From Calocera cornea HHB12733 (Eukaryota; Basidiomycota; Dacrymycetes; Dacrymycetales; Dacrymycetaceae), in NCBI GenBank assembly GCA_001632435.1, contig KV423982.1:29341-93340 (forward strand): a stretch of DNA of 64,000 nucleotides, read 5' to 3'. This document shows positions 1-11,518 of the stretch, one piece after another. The position numbers and the translations under genes were made by a program. Under the pieces are notes generated by a model. The model ran no database searches, was not told the DNA's origin, and worked only from the letters and a program-made list of their open reading frames with translations. The first letter of the stretch is position 1, and each line of letters begins with the position of its first letter.

Positions 1-790
1 GTTTCTAATCGCTTCTATTTCATTGCCACTCTTCTTCTTGCTCCATAGTTACCATATCCGGAAGGATATCAACAAACAATATATGTGTTCCTGCTTGCCT
101 ACGCGTTACCGACACGGCAGACTAGAACTTGGTTATCCGATGCATTGAAGAGATGTCGCCTTACTAGAAGCCTGGAACCCACCTCCTCTATGCGCCTTGG
201 ATCTTTGGCTATATTCTTGGACAGGTCGTGCAGCTCACGACGGGCAAAACAGTTGGCGCTATCTTCCAAGACGAGATCGGCAGGCCCCTCGGTCTGAGCC
301 ACTGGATTGGCCTTCCAGAGGATCGGGAGCGGTATGCCATTCCTTGGATGGACAAGACCCCTCCGAAGATTCTGCCAAACGAGCATTTCAGTCTCGGCGG
401 TTCCGACACCTGCTGCTGTGGAGGTTGACAGATCCGGCAGGCTCGCCGCTGCATGCGCATCGACCTTTGTCAATAACCCTGGCCTTCCGGCATTCGCAAA
501 CGCATGGGGAGGTCATGCATGCGAAATTCCTGCGGCAAATGACATTGGCGAGGCGGAGATCCTTGCCAAATTTTATGCCAATCTTATTGGCGAAATTGAC
601 GGCAAGCGCCCCCTGTTGTCAGCAGAAACTCTTCGGGGTGCAATTGCACCCCACACGGACAACGTTCCCAAGTCTTCAGCGTCCTCTTCAGCGTCCTTGT
701 CCAGCACCTCCTCGGGATCCAGCCCGTACGTCATCTGCTACAGCCTCCCGCGCAGCCACTCCTTGATGAAGCCCATGGTGCCAGCAGTCA
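1..790 (+). pseudogene. Broken serine hydrolase (beta-lactamase fold), 5' end outside window
   Basis: This is a degraded paralogue of the intact gene at 1093-2310, in the opposite orientation. Seen: translation from about 148 matches the middle of the intact protein (EMSPY then KPG; GKTVGAIFQDEIGRPLGL; HWIGLPE). A TAG at 165-167 replaces a conserved Trp. The reading frame then changes at about 430-460, and homology resumes in another frame (ACEIPAANDIGEAEILAKFY, PLLSAETLRGAIAPHTD) until about 680. The sequence after 690 no longer matches the paralogue. The N-terminal half with the catalytic SxxK would lie left of the window or is lost. A nonsense codon plus a frameshift make a functional product unlikely. 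The inverted arrangement suggests an old local duplication (inference). Confidence 0.8.
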
Positions 791-1092
791 ATGTATGACT
801 ACCCTTACTGTAGGCGCCTAGAAGCACCTCCGACCAACAACAGAGTAAGTGTGCGCCTCTCATTCAAGCCTCATACATGTTTGAAGCACAAATACTCACT
901 ACGGAGGTTGTGTACCCTTCTTGTGTACCATTGAAATGTTCCAAGCAGCATGGGATTCCTCCATTGACACTACCTTAGTACCACGCACTGTACTCCGTTT
1001 GCTTCACCTGTTCTACTTAACGCAAACCTCACTTAGGGAGTTACAGTACCACGTTAGAATGATCGGACCACATATGCCTATCCTTCCCATTC

Positions 1093-2310
1093 TCAGGCAG
1101 CCCCCTGCTCAGCTATCCTTTGAAGCGCCTCCATCCATGGCATCCACCTAGGATCACGTGTCCCATAATCCCAGGAGGGGTTGTTGCAAATGTATCCAAC
1201 AGTCAGTCCAGAGTCCAGGTCCGCGAAACCCAGTCGTCCGCCGGACCCCACATGTCCGAAACTGCTCTCCCCCAGCATGGGCTGTCCTCCCAGGCCCTTC
1301 TTTTCGTAACCAAGCGCCCACCTGAAGGTCCCTGGAGGAACCAGTAGGTCATATGGGCTGGCCCATGGTATTCCGTCCGTCTGCGGGGTCGTGGCACGCT
1401 TGAGAGTCTCCGCCTTAAGCAAGGGGGGCGTGCCGTCTACCGTTCCGATAAGATGAGCGTAGAACTTCGCCAGGCTCCTCGCGTCTCCAATTCCGTTCGC
1501 GGAGGGGATTTCGGCCGCGTGCGCCTCGCGGGTATTCATAAACCCGGGGGTTTCGGGACCGCCAAATGATGCTGTGTACGCGGCGACCAGCGGATTCGGG
1601 AGATCGCGCGCTGGGTTTGCGGACGTATCGCCGGCAGGCTTCTCTTCGGAAGTATTGTTCGACGCCTGGCGCGGCGGTTCAGGTAGCGTGGGAATGACTA
1701 TAGGTTCTTTCTCTTCCGGGAGACCGATCCACAGGTTCAGACCGAGTGGACCGGCGACCTCGTCGTGAAGAACGGTGCCAACCGTCTTGCCCGTGACCCG
1801 TCTGATGACCTCGCCGACGAGAAATCCGAATGTATAGGGTGCGTACAACACTCGAGTGCCCGGCTCCCAGTACGGCGTCATCTGTTCGAGGCCACTAATG
1901 ACCTTCATCCAGTCGGAATAGTCGCGGGGGGTGATACCAGACTCCACTGGGAACGCCGGGCAGCCAGAGGTATGTGCAAGCAGCATTCTGAGGGTGATTT
2001 TCTCTTTCCCGTTCTGAGCGAATTCGGGCCAATACTTGCACACCGGTTCATCGAGATCCAGCAATCCTCGTTCGATAAGAAGATGTGCGACCGTCGCGGT
2101 GAGAGCTTTGGTGACTGACATCATAATGCTGACTCCATTGCCGTCGAATGGCCGGTCACGGATGGGGTCATGTCCGGTCCAGATGTCAACGACCTTGGTG
2201 CCATTCTGGTAGACTGCCAGCTGGGCACCACCGATGTCGATAGCTTGACCTTCTTCGAAGCCACTGCGGACAGATTCGAAACCAGGGGCGACAGTTCCGT
2301 AGACAGTCAT
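1093..2310 (-). CDS. Serine hydrolase of the beta-lactamase/esterase (class C-like) family
   Basis: Intronless, 405 aa. Known family: beta-lactamase fold serine hydrolases (fungal EstB/LACTB-like esterases and transesterases). Seen: near residue 65 the motif SVTK, fitting the catalytic SxxK; a Tyr-containing stretch LYAPYTFGFLVGEV near 155-170, in place of the YxN element; and HVGSGGRLGFADLDSGL near 345, matching the HxGxGG-type third motif of this family. The length fits the family's roughly 380-420 aa. No signal peptide is apparent at MTVYGTVAPGF, so a cytosolic enzyme acting on a small ester or lactone is the simplest reading; the substrate cannot be predicted. The start is the first Met of the long frame and keeps the usual N-terminal strand before SxxK. 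It faces the broken copy at 1-790 tail to tail. Confidence 0.88.
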   Translation of the reverse strand: MTVYGTVAPGFESVRSGFEEGQAIDIGGAQLAVYQNGTKVVDIWTGHDPIRDRPFDGNGVSIMMSVTKALTATVAHLLIERGLLDLDEPVCKYWPEFAQNGKEKITLRMLLAHTSGCPAFPVESGITPRDYSDWMKVISGLEQMTPYWEPGTRVLYAPYTFGFLVGEVIRRVTGKTVGTVLHDEVAGPLGLNLWIGLPEEKEPIVIPTLPEPPRQASNNTSEEKPAGDTSANPARDLPNPLVAAYTASFGGPETPGFMNTREAHAAEIPSANGIGDARSLAKFYAHLIGTVDGTPPLLKAETLKRATTPQTDGIPWASPYDLLVPPGTFRWALGYEKKGLGGQPMLGESSFGHVGSGGRLGFADLDSGLTVGYICNNPSWDYGTRDPRWMPWMEALQRIAEQGAA

Positions 2311-3289
2311 GGCTGTTGTCTGCGGATTGCAGTCGGCGGGGAATAATGCCTATGTAGTGTCGCCAATGGGGGATATTTAAGCATTTGAGCCTGTGCGGAA
2401 GGTGGGAAAGTACACACTTGATGTAGCTGAATGTAATCCAGCTGATTCGGTGTCTTGCTGGAGCTGTAGCATCCCAGAGTTTGGGCGAAACGGAGAAGTA
2501 AATTGGTGTCCCGCAAACCAGTGTGTCCGTGAAACCGGTGAGTGCTCTACGTTACCGGTGCCGAGATACACTACCCGCCTGGTGATTGGCTGGTGATGTA
2601 TGCAGCAGCGAGAGTGCTCGTGTCACCGTCACCGAAGACGGTTTCCGTTCTCAGATTGAATGTCACCAGTCTCTTCTCAGGAGTTTCACAAGACTTGTCA
2701 TCGCTCACGGGTTTGTCATCACCGGCGGGTTTGTCGATCACAGGCTTGTCATCGCCCAGGTCCATCCGAATGAGATGTCTGCACACATTGGTCCACGATT
2801 TCCAGTAGGCTGAAATCGGTGCAGTTCATTCGACTGCCATTCTAACCCGGAAGTCCCCTCGCCGGCATCTTTTCTGCACTTCTATCACCAGTGTCCCTTA
2901 TTTTTAGGTTCCTAGCGGGTACCTTTGACTAGTATCACCAGCAAATTGTTACAAACGAGCACTGTTAAAACCGAGTCTAATTCCATCGAGGTTAAGTACC
3001 ACAAATACCTTTTTCCCGCGTCACTCAGTTGCACGTTCGGTGTTTTAACTGACCAGCGCGTTTACGAGTTCCTTAATCTTCTTGCCACGTGCTTCGGCTT
3101 GTCATTTATCAACGACCTCAAATTGGCAGGAGATCTCGTAACTTATACAGTAATGTTACATATGGTATCTCAATTCGTTAGGTCGACTTCGGCGCCTGTT
3201 GCTCCCTATTCACCGTATGCTTTGAAGTGCGCATTGGCCGAGAAAATTGAGAAGAATGAGAAGCCAATCAATGGCGAGAGAAGCTGCGT
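2311..3289. other. Intergenic, no supported gene
   Basis: Shared upstream/downstream space between the hydrolase and the SPT23-like gene. The only structure seen is a run of degenerate 14-16 bp units reading TTGTCATC..GGG at 2693-2760, which gives a short antisense frame with repeated DDKPV. No coding exon with splice sites is convincing. Confidence 0.5.
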
Positions 3290-6200
3290 CTAGGTCGCGA
3301 TCAACTGTGAGCTGAATGCTCGCGAGCTTGCTTGCAATGCAAAATAAGCGTATGGGAACGACTGCCAAACAGCCCATGCGAGTACAACTAAACCGACGGT
3401 GAGTGTATGACCCTCTCTGAGGGAGAGTTGGAACATACTGATAAGAATAGGAATCCAGAATACCACCAGCATCCGATCGTTTTCTGCAAAGACGTCGGTT
3501 AAAAATGCCAACCGGTGCAGCATGCATATCACTCACTGTGAACTCTGCGACCATCCATGCTTGCTTGGTATGCATAGGAATTGATCTCGCCGTCTGTCAC
3601 GTCCACTTCATCGTAACGGACCCTTCTAGCGTTCTTTGACGAGGCTGAAACAATGCGGTTGGTCGATGGAGGAAGAGCATCCGGGATCAAAGGAGGTCGC
3701 CCAATTCGCGCCTCTGCTTTAGAGTCCTTTCCTGCATCTTGGCGTTGCCACCATGTCGCACCGGTCTGAACCCTCCCAAAGGTAGTCGCCTTTTCTCCAT
3801 CTGGATTGGGTGTCGCACCCGGCCACGTCAATGATGGTGGCCATGACGGAACACTGACATGGAATATAAGCGGCATCGTTGGAAGATGTAGTTGCTGGGC
3901 CATCTTTTCCCAAGGGACATTTGGTACCACGGAGGGCATCTTCTCCCAAGGTGTCCCGTACTGAGGTGTCTGCAGTTGCAGCAGAGCTTTCTGGAGCAGA
4001 GCCGCGGAGTAGTCCACCAAGGTTGACGGCCAGTAGCTGTATGGCGGCGGGGCCGCGTTGGCGTTCTCCTCCGCGGGCTCAGCGAGGTCAGCGTCCTCAT
4101 CATCCGGAAGCGGTGGAAGGTCTTCGATCTCGCCGGTCACAGTGCTGGAAGACAACATAGACGGACGTGTGATACTAGAGAGTGCTAGGCGACTGGTGGT
4201 CCGAGGCAGTACCGGTATAACAATGTCCTCGTCGTCGCTTGCAACGTCACTGCCGAGGGACATGTCAAGGCTGGCATCGCTCAATCCATCTTCCGCACTT
4301 TCATCGGCATCCACGCCGTCGTAGTTGTCGGAATGATCCAAGGCATACTCCTCGCAGAGTTCGAGAACGTCCACTTCGTCGTATGCTCTTGCCACGTCGG
4401 CAGCGGATAGGCCAAGACCTTGGACGATGTTGACGTCGGCGCCAGCGTCGACCAACAATCTCGCACACCGCACCCGACCGCCAAGCGCAGCAAAGTGCAG
4501 CGCGGTGTAGCCGTTGACATCACGGGCATTCGGATCGATGCCGAGGGACAGAAGCTGGCCGCACAGGCGGTGGAAGTTGAGAATTACAGCCAGGTGGAGG
4601 AGAGTGAGACCAGTTGGGCCGGTGCGAGACAGGTATGCAGCATTCGCACTGTTGGTGGGTAAAGGCGCCTCCAACAGCCGCATCAAGGACATGACCGTAG
4701 ACTGGAAGTCATGTCCAGCCGCCTGGGACGCTTGAGACCCCAGGAACCTTGAAGCAGCGTACATAGACTGCCCGTACGGCATGCCACCTGTCTGCGCCAT
4801 TGTCGAGTTCTCAGAGCCCACAGATCGACCACTGACCATGATTTGCATAGCCACGTCACGAGCGTTGTCGATCCTGCCATTCATCTTCAGACCCACGACT
4901 TGAAGGGCCAGCTCCATCCTGTGCCAATTTCAGTGGACTGTGCACAGTTTATGATGTGTTGTATTACGTACAGGGCCTTATCAGAATGATCTTCGTAGCA
5001 GAAGATTGCGGGCTCCTCTCCCAGGACAGGGTCTACGCCTTGTAGGGTGACGCGAACAGGGCCAGGGCATGGGCTCGGCGGCAGGATGCAGACCATGGCA
5101 TTCTCACCATACGGTGTCCAGCTGGTGGCAGCGACGTTGCCGAACACAGGAGCCGTAGTCAGGCTGAACAACTGCCCCAGTAAGGTGACTTCAATGCCGC
5201 CAGCTACCGGCCCAGTGGGTGGGATGAGCCGCAGAATCTTCGGACGAGGCGGCATGGGCGCTTGCGGTATTGGGATCGAAGCATGCAGGGATGGATGAAA
5301 GGGGTAAACGGTGGGGACGGTGGGGGAGAGGCTCGGCAGGACATGATTGTTACCCAGCGCGCTGAGGGGTGTCATCGGCAAGGGCATCAGCATGTGGTTC
5401 GGAGATGTGTGCTGGGACGAGTCTGCCGGAGGGGACGAGGCAGCAGACCGGTTCTTCTTGCGGGGTCGACGCTCCGGCTGGCTCTCCGCACCATCGTCGA
5501 CTGCCCTCCGTCGCTTAGGCATCATCTCTTCGGGCGCGGACAACTGGCCGGAGGTGTCCTGCTGAGGAGCACCTCCTTCGCTTTCCGGTGGGTTCCGGGA
5601 CTTGTGATCGTCTGTGATCATGATGGGAGGCGATGTACCCTCCGCGACCAGTCGCCCACCTTCAGCAAAGAGCTGGAAGATCACACTGTATGGTCCGGTC
5701 AGAACTTGCCGAAGAAGGGCTGTGATCGTTCTGCTCACATGAAACCAAGTTTCTCGCGATGGTGCCGGCAGTAGCAGACCAGGCGAGTTGGTAGGCTGAT
5801 CTCTCCCTCTCGGAGCTCCTGCAGATCGGCACAATTGAAGATCACCATGCGCTTCTCGTCCAGCTCCTCTTCGGCATTGTCACGCGACTTGGGGTTATGG
5901 TGCCCATCTGGGGACGGTGACGGAGAGGGAGGAGGGCGAACGCGAAGGGCAAGCTTCCGCGCGGTACGCTTGACTTCACGCTGGTGGCACGACGCGCAAC
6001 GATAAGCCGTCAGCGACGGCTGGGACGCCGGATGGACAGTAGCCACGAGCTGCAAAACTTCTGAAGGCTTCGGTTCGGATACTGTTCAAATATGATCAGA
6101 ACATGGCGGATAACCATTTGCAGATGGGCACATACTATTCTTGGCAGCATTCCGTGGCCGCTTCCTCAGAGCAGCGCCCTTCTCCAACTTGATCCACTTC

Positions 6201-7048
6201 CACGTGCCGACCCGGCGGCCAGCCAGAGGATCACCATCCGGCATCGTAAGTTGCACAATGACCTTGATCTGCGTTTCAACGCGTGATTTGGCGCCTACCA
6301 AAGGGATCGATGGAAGAGAAATCTTCAATCTGCAGAAGGATGAGATGATGAGATTTCAAAGGAGGTAGCGCACTCACCCGGAGATCGATGGGGGAGGATA
6401 GACCACCTCGGCATCGGCCCGCGAGTCGAACTGGGTCTCAACGGTGGCAGAGACGGGTTGCGGAGATTCGCTCGACGAGGCTGGTGTCTGTGGGTGAGAG
6501 GTGGAATAGAAGTACGATGTCGAGTAGTCGGTTGGGGATCCCTCCTGAGACAGCGGATACATGAGGCCAGGCATCGAAGCGTCGCCCGGCGGCTCCTGTT
6601 TCAACAGCGTCTGCAGCGGCGAGAAGGCAGTAGGGGACTGCAAGGCAAGCGACGGGAAGTTGAGCAGCTGTTGAGTGACGGAATCGTGAGGCTGGGCGGC
6701 GAAGGGGTATAGCTGCAGCGACGGCGAGAGGAAGTCGGGATAGTTCTGTCCAGAGGACGTCTGGTCGGTCACCGAGCTGCGCATATGGGCGGTCAGCATG
6801 GAGATCAACAGGGGCGTGGGATATTTTCACCTGAACGCGTCCTCCTTAAGCACATCCTCCAGCAAGAGGCTCTGCGTCTGGGGCTTGAGATCCTGGAGGT
6901 GCATCGTCTGGGGCCAAGGAGTGAAGGGCTGCGCGACACGCCCATTCATACTTGGGTCGGAGGGATAATCGGAGGTAGAGGGCGACGACTGGGAGGAAGC
7001 GTCGGGCGGGGAGGGCGAGCGAGGCCGAGTATTCGCCGTCTCTGCCAT
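3290..7048 (-). CDS. SPT23/MGA2-like membrane-tethered transcription factor (IPT + ankyrin + C-terminal TM)
   Basis: Seven exons, 1147 aa; introns at 6777-6830, 6330-6377, 6082-6135, 5686-5738, 4919-4971 and 3484-3536. Seen in order: a disordered Ser/Pro N-terminus; a Cys-rich DNA-binding-type region (YRCASCHQREVKRTARKL ... LPTRLVCYCRHHREKLGF ... SPPIMITDDHKS); an IPT/TIG domain (PKILRLIPPTGPVAGGIEVT...); two or three ankyrin repeats (TGLTLLHLAV..., NGYTALHFAALGGRVRCARL); and a hydrophobic C-terminus with two candidate TM stretches (RMLVVFWIPILISMF; LTVGLVVLAWAVW). This order is that of yeast Spt23p/Mga2p, ER-anchored factors released by ubiquitin/proteasome processing to activate the fatty-acid desaturase gene; the same role here is inference. 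A TATATAAA lies only 3-10 nt before the chosen ATG (7048), so translation may really start at a downstream Met (residue 34 or 49). Confidence 0.9.
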
Positions 7049-8064
7049 GTTTATATAGACCGAGCAGGTGGGCACGTCAAGGGTGGTGTGAGGGTGCCGG
7101 GAGCCAAGTGGGGTTGGCGGAAGAGATGAGGGAGGGAATGAGGCTGTGGGCCGGATGGGGAGACCGAGGAATCAATGATAGAGGTCGATGGAGGGAGGCG
7201 AAGACGAGAGACGCCTCGCCCAAACGAGCAGGCGCGCTGGTTATCGGCAGCCCGGGATGAGGAGGTCGTTATTGCGTGACGGTCTGTCGCGATTCGGGCC
7301 TATGTGTACCGCGTGGATGATAGAGCACAGAGAGTGGGAAGAGAGATGAAGATGACGATGAGCGTGTATGCAGCGTCGCAAGGTCAGGGGAGGATAAGCG
7401 AGTCTCTGGTGATGTCGGCGACAAATCACCGTGCGAGATGCTGCGGGGTACGTCCTTGGGGTCGACGAGTGAGCGCGGGCGAACGTGGCTGGCACAGCCC
7501 CCTCAGTTTTCATTGGCCTGCCCTTGCCCGCGGCCCCTCCCCAACGAGTCTCCCAAACAGGCGGACAGCCAAGCCTAACTCGTCGACTGCGGCACGGCAG
7601 CCCTTAGATGCGGAGTTCATTGCTTCCGTAAACTTCCGTTCCGGCCTGTCCTGCTTGCTGGGTGATATTTCTGTTTCCGCTGGCAGGTGCTTTGCTTCCG
7701 CTTGATATATTTGCCTCCGCTATGGGCACTTACGTCCCCGCTTCTTTTACTTCCTTGGCACATTTGCCTCCGGCTAATGCGTATGTTTCCGCGGGAGCAG
7801 AAATACCGAAGCTATTTCTGCAGCGGAAGCAGCGTGGGTACCGGAAGCAAAATCTGTGGCGGAAGCAAATGTTCCGGCGGAAGCAATGACTCTAGGGCAG
7901 AGCGATGGCTCGTCATGGACGGATGCAGATGCACGTGCTATTTCACGTTGGAAAGTCTCCGGCCGCAACTCGCGCAAAGGGGCTAGTGCGCGCGTAGGCC
8001 AGTGCAACAATACGGAGCTCGCACGGAGCTGCTCCTGCTTGCCCCCCTCCCCACATCTCTCACC
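7049..8064. promoter_or_regulatory. Divergent promoter region between SPT23-like and RCC1-like genes
   Basis: About 1 kb between two head-to-head genes, so both promoters must lie here. It contains the compact two-armed TTCCG array (7621-7888, listed separately). Several short frames in it are low complexity and were not called. Confidence 0.5.
7621..7888. repeat. Two-armed array of a TTTGCTTCCGCT-like motif
   Basis: Left arm: TTCCG-type copies start at about 7621, 7632, 7674, 7691, 7711, 7731, 7762 and 7782. Right arm: the same motif on the other strand (CGGAAGCAAA) at about 7804, 7822, 7840, 7857 and 7875. Spacing is 17-20 bp and the spacers share no sequence. The polarity flips at about 7798. 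This is an observation; the function is unknown. See findings. Confidence 0.7.
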
Positions 8065-10001
8065 ATGCCCCCTCGCAAGTCCACCGCTGCCTCGGCTGCA
8101 GAGACGAACGGCCGTACGCCCAGGAAGGCGTCGCGCGCCAAAACTGCTAGTCAAAAGGTATGCCTTGCAAGTCATCCGACGTCACCGCGCGCTGACGCGC
8201 TGTGCATCCAGGTCGAAGAAGAGGAGGTCATCGCAAAGACCAACGGCGTCGAGGATCATACAAAAATGGATGTCGACGAGTCCCAACCTGCTGCTGAGGA
8301 GAAGCCGCCCACACAACCCAAGCGAGGTGCGAAGCGCGCTGCTGCGCCTGACGCAGAGGTTGAGCCTACGACCGTCAAACGCGCACGCGCACGCGTCTCT
8401 AGAGTGAACGGCACCTCCCACGCAGCGTCGACGACAATCCTCAACCCGCTCCCTGGCATCCCTGCGAAGATGCGGCCCTCGCAGCACATGTTCATCTTCG
8501 GCAACGGTGAGATGGGGCAGCTTGGGCTTGGGGTGGACGTGCTCGATGAGATTGGGCGGCCGAAGCTGCACACCTGGTTCCAGGAGGCGATCGAGGACGG
8601 GAAGCTGGGAGGAGAAGGCGCTGGTATTGAGAAGGCCTGCACTGGTGGTATGCATACGCTGGCCGTTGACGAGCTGGGGCGGGTGCGTACTTCCTTTGAC
8701 ATCCAGCGCCGCGCACTAACGCCGTCCCAGATCTGGAGCTGGGGTGTGAACGATAACGCCTCCCTTGGGCGCCCTACCAGCAATGTCCCGAACCCCGATG
8801 TCCCGGGAGAGTTCTATCAGACCGAAGTCATGGAGACTCAACCGATGCTTGTCCAGTCCCTTGTGGATGAAGGTTTCAGGACGGTCACCATCGCTGCAGG
8901 AGACAGCATCAGTGTTGCGTTGGATGCGGATGGTCATCTGAGGTGTTGGGGTTCTTTCAGGGTATGTCCCTTTCGGACAATTTGTCATCAGCAGGCTAAC
9001 ACGCATGACAGTCAAGCGACGGCCTCCTTGGCTTTGACGGCAAACTTGGCTCTGCCCAACGTCAGTTCGTCCCGGCACCGATTGAAGACTTCAAGAAGGA
9101 AAAATTTGTTGCCGTGGCGTGCGGCACGGACCACGTGCTGGCGCTCACGATCGAGGGCCGTATTTGGGTGTGGGGCAATGGCCAGCAAGCGCAGCTCGGG
9201 CGCAAGATCATCGAGCGCCGCAAGACGAATGCGCTGCGTCCTGAGAAGCTTGCCCTGAAGAAGATCGTTGTTGTGGGGAGTGGGTCGTATCACAGCTTTG
9301 CTGTTGATAATAGAGGACGCGTCTTCGCTTGGGGCCTCAACTCGATGAAGCAGACCGGTGTCGCACTCGAGGACGGCGGGACGGAGGATATCATCATCAC
9401 GCCAACCGAAGTGACCGCCCTGAGCCCAGACAACCTCGGCGGAGAAAGGGTTATGTATGCGCCGTTCATCCTTCTCCAAAACATTCACTGACGATACTTA
9501 CGTAGCCAAATCAGCGGCGGCGAACATCACACCCTCTTCCTCATCTCGGATGGCCGCGTATATGCGTGCGGTCGCTCCGATGGCTTCGAGCTCGGCATCG
9601 GGCCTGTCGAGCCCATGCAAGACGCGGACGGAGACGAGCCCATGAGCGACGAGGACAAGCAGTCGCACATGCGCGCCTATGTAGCCGTGCCGACCCTCAT
9701 CTCCTTCCCTCCCGTCCCGACTCCCGACGAGATGAACCCCGAGGTTCCCGACGGGCCGCCCGCTATTCCCCCTATCAACCCTATATCCTCCATCCATGCT
9801 GGTACCCACCACAATCTCGCCGTTTCCCGCGCTGGCTACATCTACTCATGGGGCACCGGAAACCAATCTCAACTCGGTCTGGGTTCAGAAGAAGAGGCGG
9901 AGCGCCCGACTCGCTTGCGCTACAAGGACGGCGACAAGTGGTTCATCCGGTCTGCAGGTGCTGGGGGGCAGCACTGTATCTTCCTGGCCACTCCCAAGTG
10001 A
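8065..10001 (+). CDS. RCC1-type guanine nucleotide exchange factor for Ran
   Basis: Five exons, 577 aa; introns 8158-8211, 8683-8730, 8962-9011 and 9455-9505. Seen: a basic N-terminus with a nuclear-signal-like segment (KRGAKRAAAPDAEVE, TVKRARARVSRV), then a propeller of RCC1 repeats: HMFIFGNGEMGQLGLG, IWSWGVNDNASLGR, LRCWGSF, IWVWGNGQQAQLGR, VFAWGLNSMKQTG, VYACGRSDGFELG and IYSWGTGNQSQLGLG. This matches the seven-bladed chromatin-bound RanGEF (yeast Srm1/Pim1). It would load GTP on Ran at chromatin and so drive nuclear transport and spindle assembly (family knowledge). The start has a fungal Kozak context (CACCATGCC). Introns 1 and 2 are multiples of three without stops, so unspliced forms would stay in frame. 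An insertion relative to the usual blade occurs near residues 460-510 (Asp/Glu- and Pro-rich). Confidence 0.92.
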
Positions 10002-10335
10002 ATTATCGACCAATCCGGTTCAAGCTACTGTCTCACACACATCCCACAAAACTGTTGAACAACAGACGTTCACTTTCCCTCCATTATTAGCCACCATGCA
10101 TCTATATATTCCACGCGCTTAGCTACACAATGTCTTCTGTCAACCCATTTCTTCTCTACAGTAGTAGTTCATAATTCATCGGTGAAATTGTTGCAGCTTC
10201 GGGTGTCACGGCCTTTGCAGCCTTCTACTGCGACGTGGAATGGTGGCGCCTGGACTTCCCTGCGTTTCAGCCAGTCGCGTGCCCAGTGGGTAGACCGCGT
10301 TTTTACTTTGGCAACTCTCTTGCGAACGGCCGAGG
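10002..10335. other. Short intergenic stretch between RCC1-like and PHS1-like genes
   Basis: Holds the 3' UTR of the first gene and the promoter of the second. No other feature seen. Confidence 0.5.
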
Positions 10336-11435
10336 ATGTCACAAAGCAAGCCCTCGAGGGAGGCGATGGCCAATCGAACGAGTGGGGCCGTAGCTAGTAA
10401 GGCGAAGCCTGCTCGCCGTGAGTGGATATCATAATCTCTCTTGTTGTTCTGCTCACACGAAACAGGCGCGCAATCGGACGCACTGCGCTACTACCTGATC
10501 GCATACAACGTCCTGTCCTGCCTGGCCTGGTCGTGGATCCTCGGACGATGCCTTCACCACGAGATCAGCGGATACTGGGCCGGCCCGAGCGCCCAGCTTA
10601 AAGCGCAGATGTTGTCGCTGCTGCGAGCGATGAACCCCACCGCCCCTTCGCTCTTCACCTCGGCCGTATTCAACTATATGCTTCCCAAATGGCTTCACCC
10701 TCTGGTCAACCAGGCATCAACTATGTACGCTGAGATTGGGCTGGAGGTCAAGATCGTCCAGACGCTCGCGATCATGGAGGTCTTCCACGCGATGCTGGGC
10801 TTCGTCAAGTCCTCTGCGTTCGTGACCACTATGCAGGTCTTCAGCCGGTACGCGCTCGTCTGGGGCATCGCCGATTACTATGATCAGGTGCGCGTTCTAT
10901 TATAATTCCATCACAGCTCAGAAGCTGACTATTGGTTTAGGCTCAGGAGAATCCGCTGTATGCGTCCATGGTATTCGCGTGGTCTGTCACGGAGGTGATC
11001 CGATATGCGTGGTATGCGCTCAACCTGTGCAACATCAAACTGGCATGGCTCACCTACATCCGGTGAGGTTATCATCATATCCAGGAGTAACGCCCTTCTA
11101 ATGCGGTGCTCTACAGATACACTTTCTTCTACGTGTTGTACCCTGTTGGCGCAAGTTCTGAGGCATTCGTGATGTTCTCTACGCTACCGCCGATGATCAC
11201 CACGGCGCAGTCAGTGAAACCCGTGTTCGAGATCTGGAAGGAGCAGCCCCTGGCATTCGTGCGGTTGCTTCTCTTCATTGGGTGGTGGCCAAGTAAGCAT
11301 ATACGCAGCCATACCGAGCTATCTGCTGAGAACACGTGCACAGGTCTGTATGTCCTCTATACTCACATGATCAAGCAGAGGAAGAAGGTGCTCGGGCCGT
11401 TCAGGGGGAAGGGTCACGCCCTGAAGACTGAGTAA
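10336..11435 (+). CDS. PHS1: Very-long-chain (3R)-3-hydroxyacyl-CoA dehydratase (PHS1/HACD family)
   Basis: Five exons, 297 aa; introns 10418-10465, 10888-10940, 11063-11116 and 11293-11343. The family dehydrates 3-hydroxyacyl-CoA in the ER fatty-acid elongation cycle, feeding sphingolipid synthesis. Seen: a multi-pass hydrophobic protein with the family blocks YYLIAYNVLSCLAW, LEVKIVQTLAIMEVFHAMLG, SRYALVWGI and YTFFYVLYPVGASSE. The last contains the Tyr and Glu that are catalytic in yeast Phs1p. The C-terminus is basic (KQRKKVLGPFRGKGHALK), as expected for an ER protein. It is longer than yeast Phs1p (217 aa) because of a basic N-terminus and a longer first loop. Start: the ATG at 10336 is the first in an exon that splices in frame; an alternative Met lies ten residues later. 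Confidence 0.92.
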
Positions 11436-11518
11436 GCACGGTCGCGGGTGTTTACGTCGAGAAAAGGCTAGGAAATATACCACAATAGCCGATATCACGT
11501 TGCAATCTCATTAATGGT

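Noticed and set aside
2571..2786. Short minus-strand frame with DDKPV repeats
   Set aside because: Arises from a degenerate DNA repeat; no start or splice context and no neighbours support it.
7049..7060. TATATAAA as TATA box of the SPT23-like gene
   Set aside because: It is only 3-10 nt before the chosen ATG; as a TATA box it would need a later start codon, so it is recorded as a doubt, not a promoter.
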